Positions 63,210-64,000 of a stretch of 64,000 nucleotides of DNA are shown piece after piece. The notes under the pieces are model-generated. The model saw nothing but the letters and a program-made list of their open reading frames with translations. It was not told the DNA's origin and did no database searches. The stretch is from Nostoc sp. XA010. Lineage in GTDB: Bacteria; Cyanobacteriota; Cyanobacteriia; Cyanobacteriales; Nostocaceae. Position numbers and translations under genes: made by a program. Position 1 is the stretch's first letter, and every line of letters starts with the position of its first letter. Location: assembly GCF_020829625.1 (NCBI RefSeq), contig NZ_JAIVFX010000030.1, positions 1-64,000 of the forward strand, in the 5' to 3' direction.

Positions 63210-64000
63210 TTATGCTTTTTTGACTCGGCAGGCAAAACATTTAAATGCCTGCTGTCCTGAAAGATTGTCATAATATTGTTTATCTATCAAGATATTAACT
63301 GACTCATAGTAGGGAGTTCCAAACTCTTCTGCCATTTTCTGCCCAGGTCCGAACCAGCTAGGGACAAAAATAGTGTCTTCTCGAATTCCTGACCAAACCA
63401 ATGCAGTGCCAATGATTGAGCCTCTGGGGCTTTCAACTATAATTTCATCACCATTTTTAATACCTGCTTTTTTTGCTTCCTTTGGATGGATTTGTACTAG
63501 GCGAACACCATTCATTTGCTTGCCTGTATAAGTCCAGTGAGTTACAGAGTGGAAATGAACTACACTCGATCTACCAGTCATTCCCATCAGTGGGTACTGC
63601 TTGTGTACTTCCCCAGAAGAGATTTTTCCGAATTTGATGTTTTGAGTTAGAGCCTGTGGATTCACAGGATTTTTTACCAACTCAGATGTATATTCAATGG
63701 TTGGATGCTTACCTGTTACCTCTGGATGGGTATAGAAGCTTGGCAGAGCAGAGTGTCCAGACTCGGCTAGCCGGCTTTGCAATTGTGGAGTATAAATTTC
63801 TACCTTACCACTGGGAGTGAGAAATCGTTTACCAACATTCTTAGGGTTAAGAGATGATGCGGCTTCATACCAAGATGCATGATCTAGGTAAAGTGTGCTG
63901 ACACCGGGATGCTCTACTGTTGGGCAAGGCCAGCGCAAGGGTTCTGTTCTTTGAGATAGTCTCTGTTGGGTCATACCTCCCATTCCAGGAGTATTCGTTA
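63210..64000 (-). CDS. Molybdopterin oxidoreductase, C-terminal part (runs off the window)
   Basis: At least 263 residues of a larger protein. The frame is open to base 64000, so the apparent ATG at 63983 is internal. The visible part contains the junction FLTPSGKVEIYTPQLQ and the molybdopterin-dinucleotide-binding domain: PLMGMTGRSSVVHFHS, RLVQIHPKEAKKAGIKNGDEIIVES, PRGSIIGTALVW. These are typical of the DMSO-reductase superfamily, and the GK(V/I)E-x-Y block is common in thiosulfate/polysulfide-reductase-like members. It ends in CFACRVKKA. The specific substrate cannot be assigned from the C terminus. Confidence 0.88.
   Translation of the reverse strand, partial: TNTPGMGGMTQQRLSQRTEPLRWPCPTVEHPGVSTLYLDHASWYEAASSLNPKNVGKRFLTPSGKVEIYTPQLQSRLAESGHSALPSFYTHPEVTGKHPTIEYTSELVKNPVNPQALTQNIKFGKISSGEVHKQYPLMGMTGRSSVVHFHSVTHWTYTGKQMNGVRLVQIHPKEAKKAGIKNGDEIIVESPRGSIIGTALVWSGIREDTIFVPSWFGPGQKMAEEFGTPYYESVNILIDKQYYDNLSGQQAFKCFACRVKKA

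Noticed and set aside
1..64000. tRNA, rRNA or known riboswitch
   Set aside because: Read by eye for cloverleaf landmarks (GTTCGA-type T loops with paired arms) and found none convincing. A tRNAscan-SE/Infernal run would be decisive.

Overview
The window looks like a filamentous, Nostocales-type cyanobacterium. GCGATCGC (HIP1) octamers are frequent, and several gene families are largely cyanobacterial: DUF1822, DUF928, CHASE2/CHAT proteins, haemagglutinin-like TPS proteins ending in the conserved GRGGLPPNPGE block, a CyRepA1-type plasmid replication gene, and NHLP/NHLM peptide genes. Small dispersed repeats of a kind common in Nostoc relatives are also present. The genus cannot be fixed from sequence reading alone.

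Layout. (1) 0-0.6 kb: a decayed alkanesulfonate monooxygenase (ssuD) fragment. (2) 0.6-18.1 kb: a surface-protein and caspase-like island. A small sigma-70-like factor, a DUF1822 protein, a CHAT protease fused to a membrane CHASE2 sensor, and a DUF928 protein form a tight plus-strand operon. Facing them on the minus strand are a 1766-residue haemagglutinin-like TPS exoprotein, a secreted TPR-CHAT protein and a second TPS exoprotein. Blocks of a 21-bp tandem repeat lie on both sides of the giant TPS gene. (3) 18.5-20.8 kb: a PAS histidine kinase and an AraC-type response regulator whose phospho-acceptor aspartate is replaced by asparagine. (4) 20.9-41.6 kb: the most interesting part, a lanthipeptide (NHLM-type RiPP) locus. 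It has an NHLP-leader precursor with a duplicated core, a CCG-type LanM, a four-gene accessory block (Cache/HAMP coiled-coil sensor, APC-like membrane protein, MinD-like ATPase, HExxH protein), a tandem cyclic-nucleotide-binding protein, an HlyD-type adaptor, a C39-peptidase ABC transporter and a second NHLM ABC transporter. A PEP-CTERM subtilase lies downstream of the precursor. (5) 41.6-46.6 kb: remnants of an integrated plasmid (broken CyRepA1 gene, AlkB-like remnant, GIY-YIG/HTH remnant) and a broken histidine kinase. (6) 46.7-57 kb: a mobile-element graveyard with several truncated transposases and miniature elements. Some intact genes survive in it (DsbA-like protein, DUF302 protein, glycosyltransferase, RTX lipase). 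(7) 57-64 kb: mostly housekeeping-like oxidoreductases (two short-chain dehydrogenases, an aldo/keto reductase, an LLM flavin oxidoreductase, the C-terminal part of a molybdopterin oxidoreductase) interrupted by miniature elements, one of which splits a small lipoprotein gene.

How the genes work together. In the RiPP locus the leader peptide should guide LanM to dehydrate Thr/Ser and form thioether rings. The C39 ABC transporter would cleave after the Gly-Gly and export with the HlyD adaptor and partner ABC protein. The accessory genes suggest signal-dependent control at the membrane, but their roles are inferred from position only. In the first island, an envelope sensor joined to a cytoplasmic caspase-like domain is encoded with a sigma-like factor next to large secreted adhesin-like proteins. 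No TpsB (Omp85-type) pore is visible, so it must be encoded elsewhere. All reading was by eye. No alignment, HMM or structure search was run.
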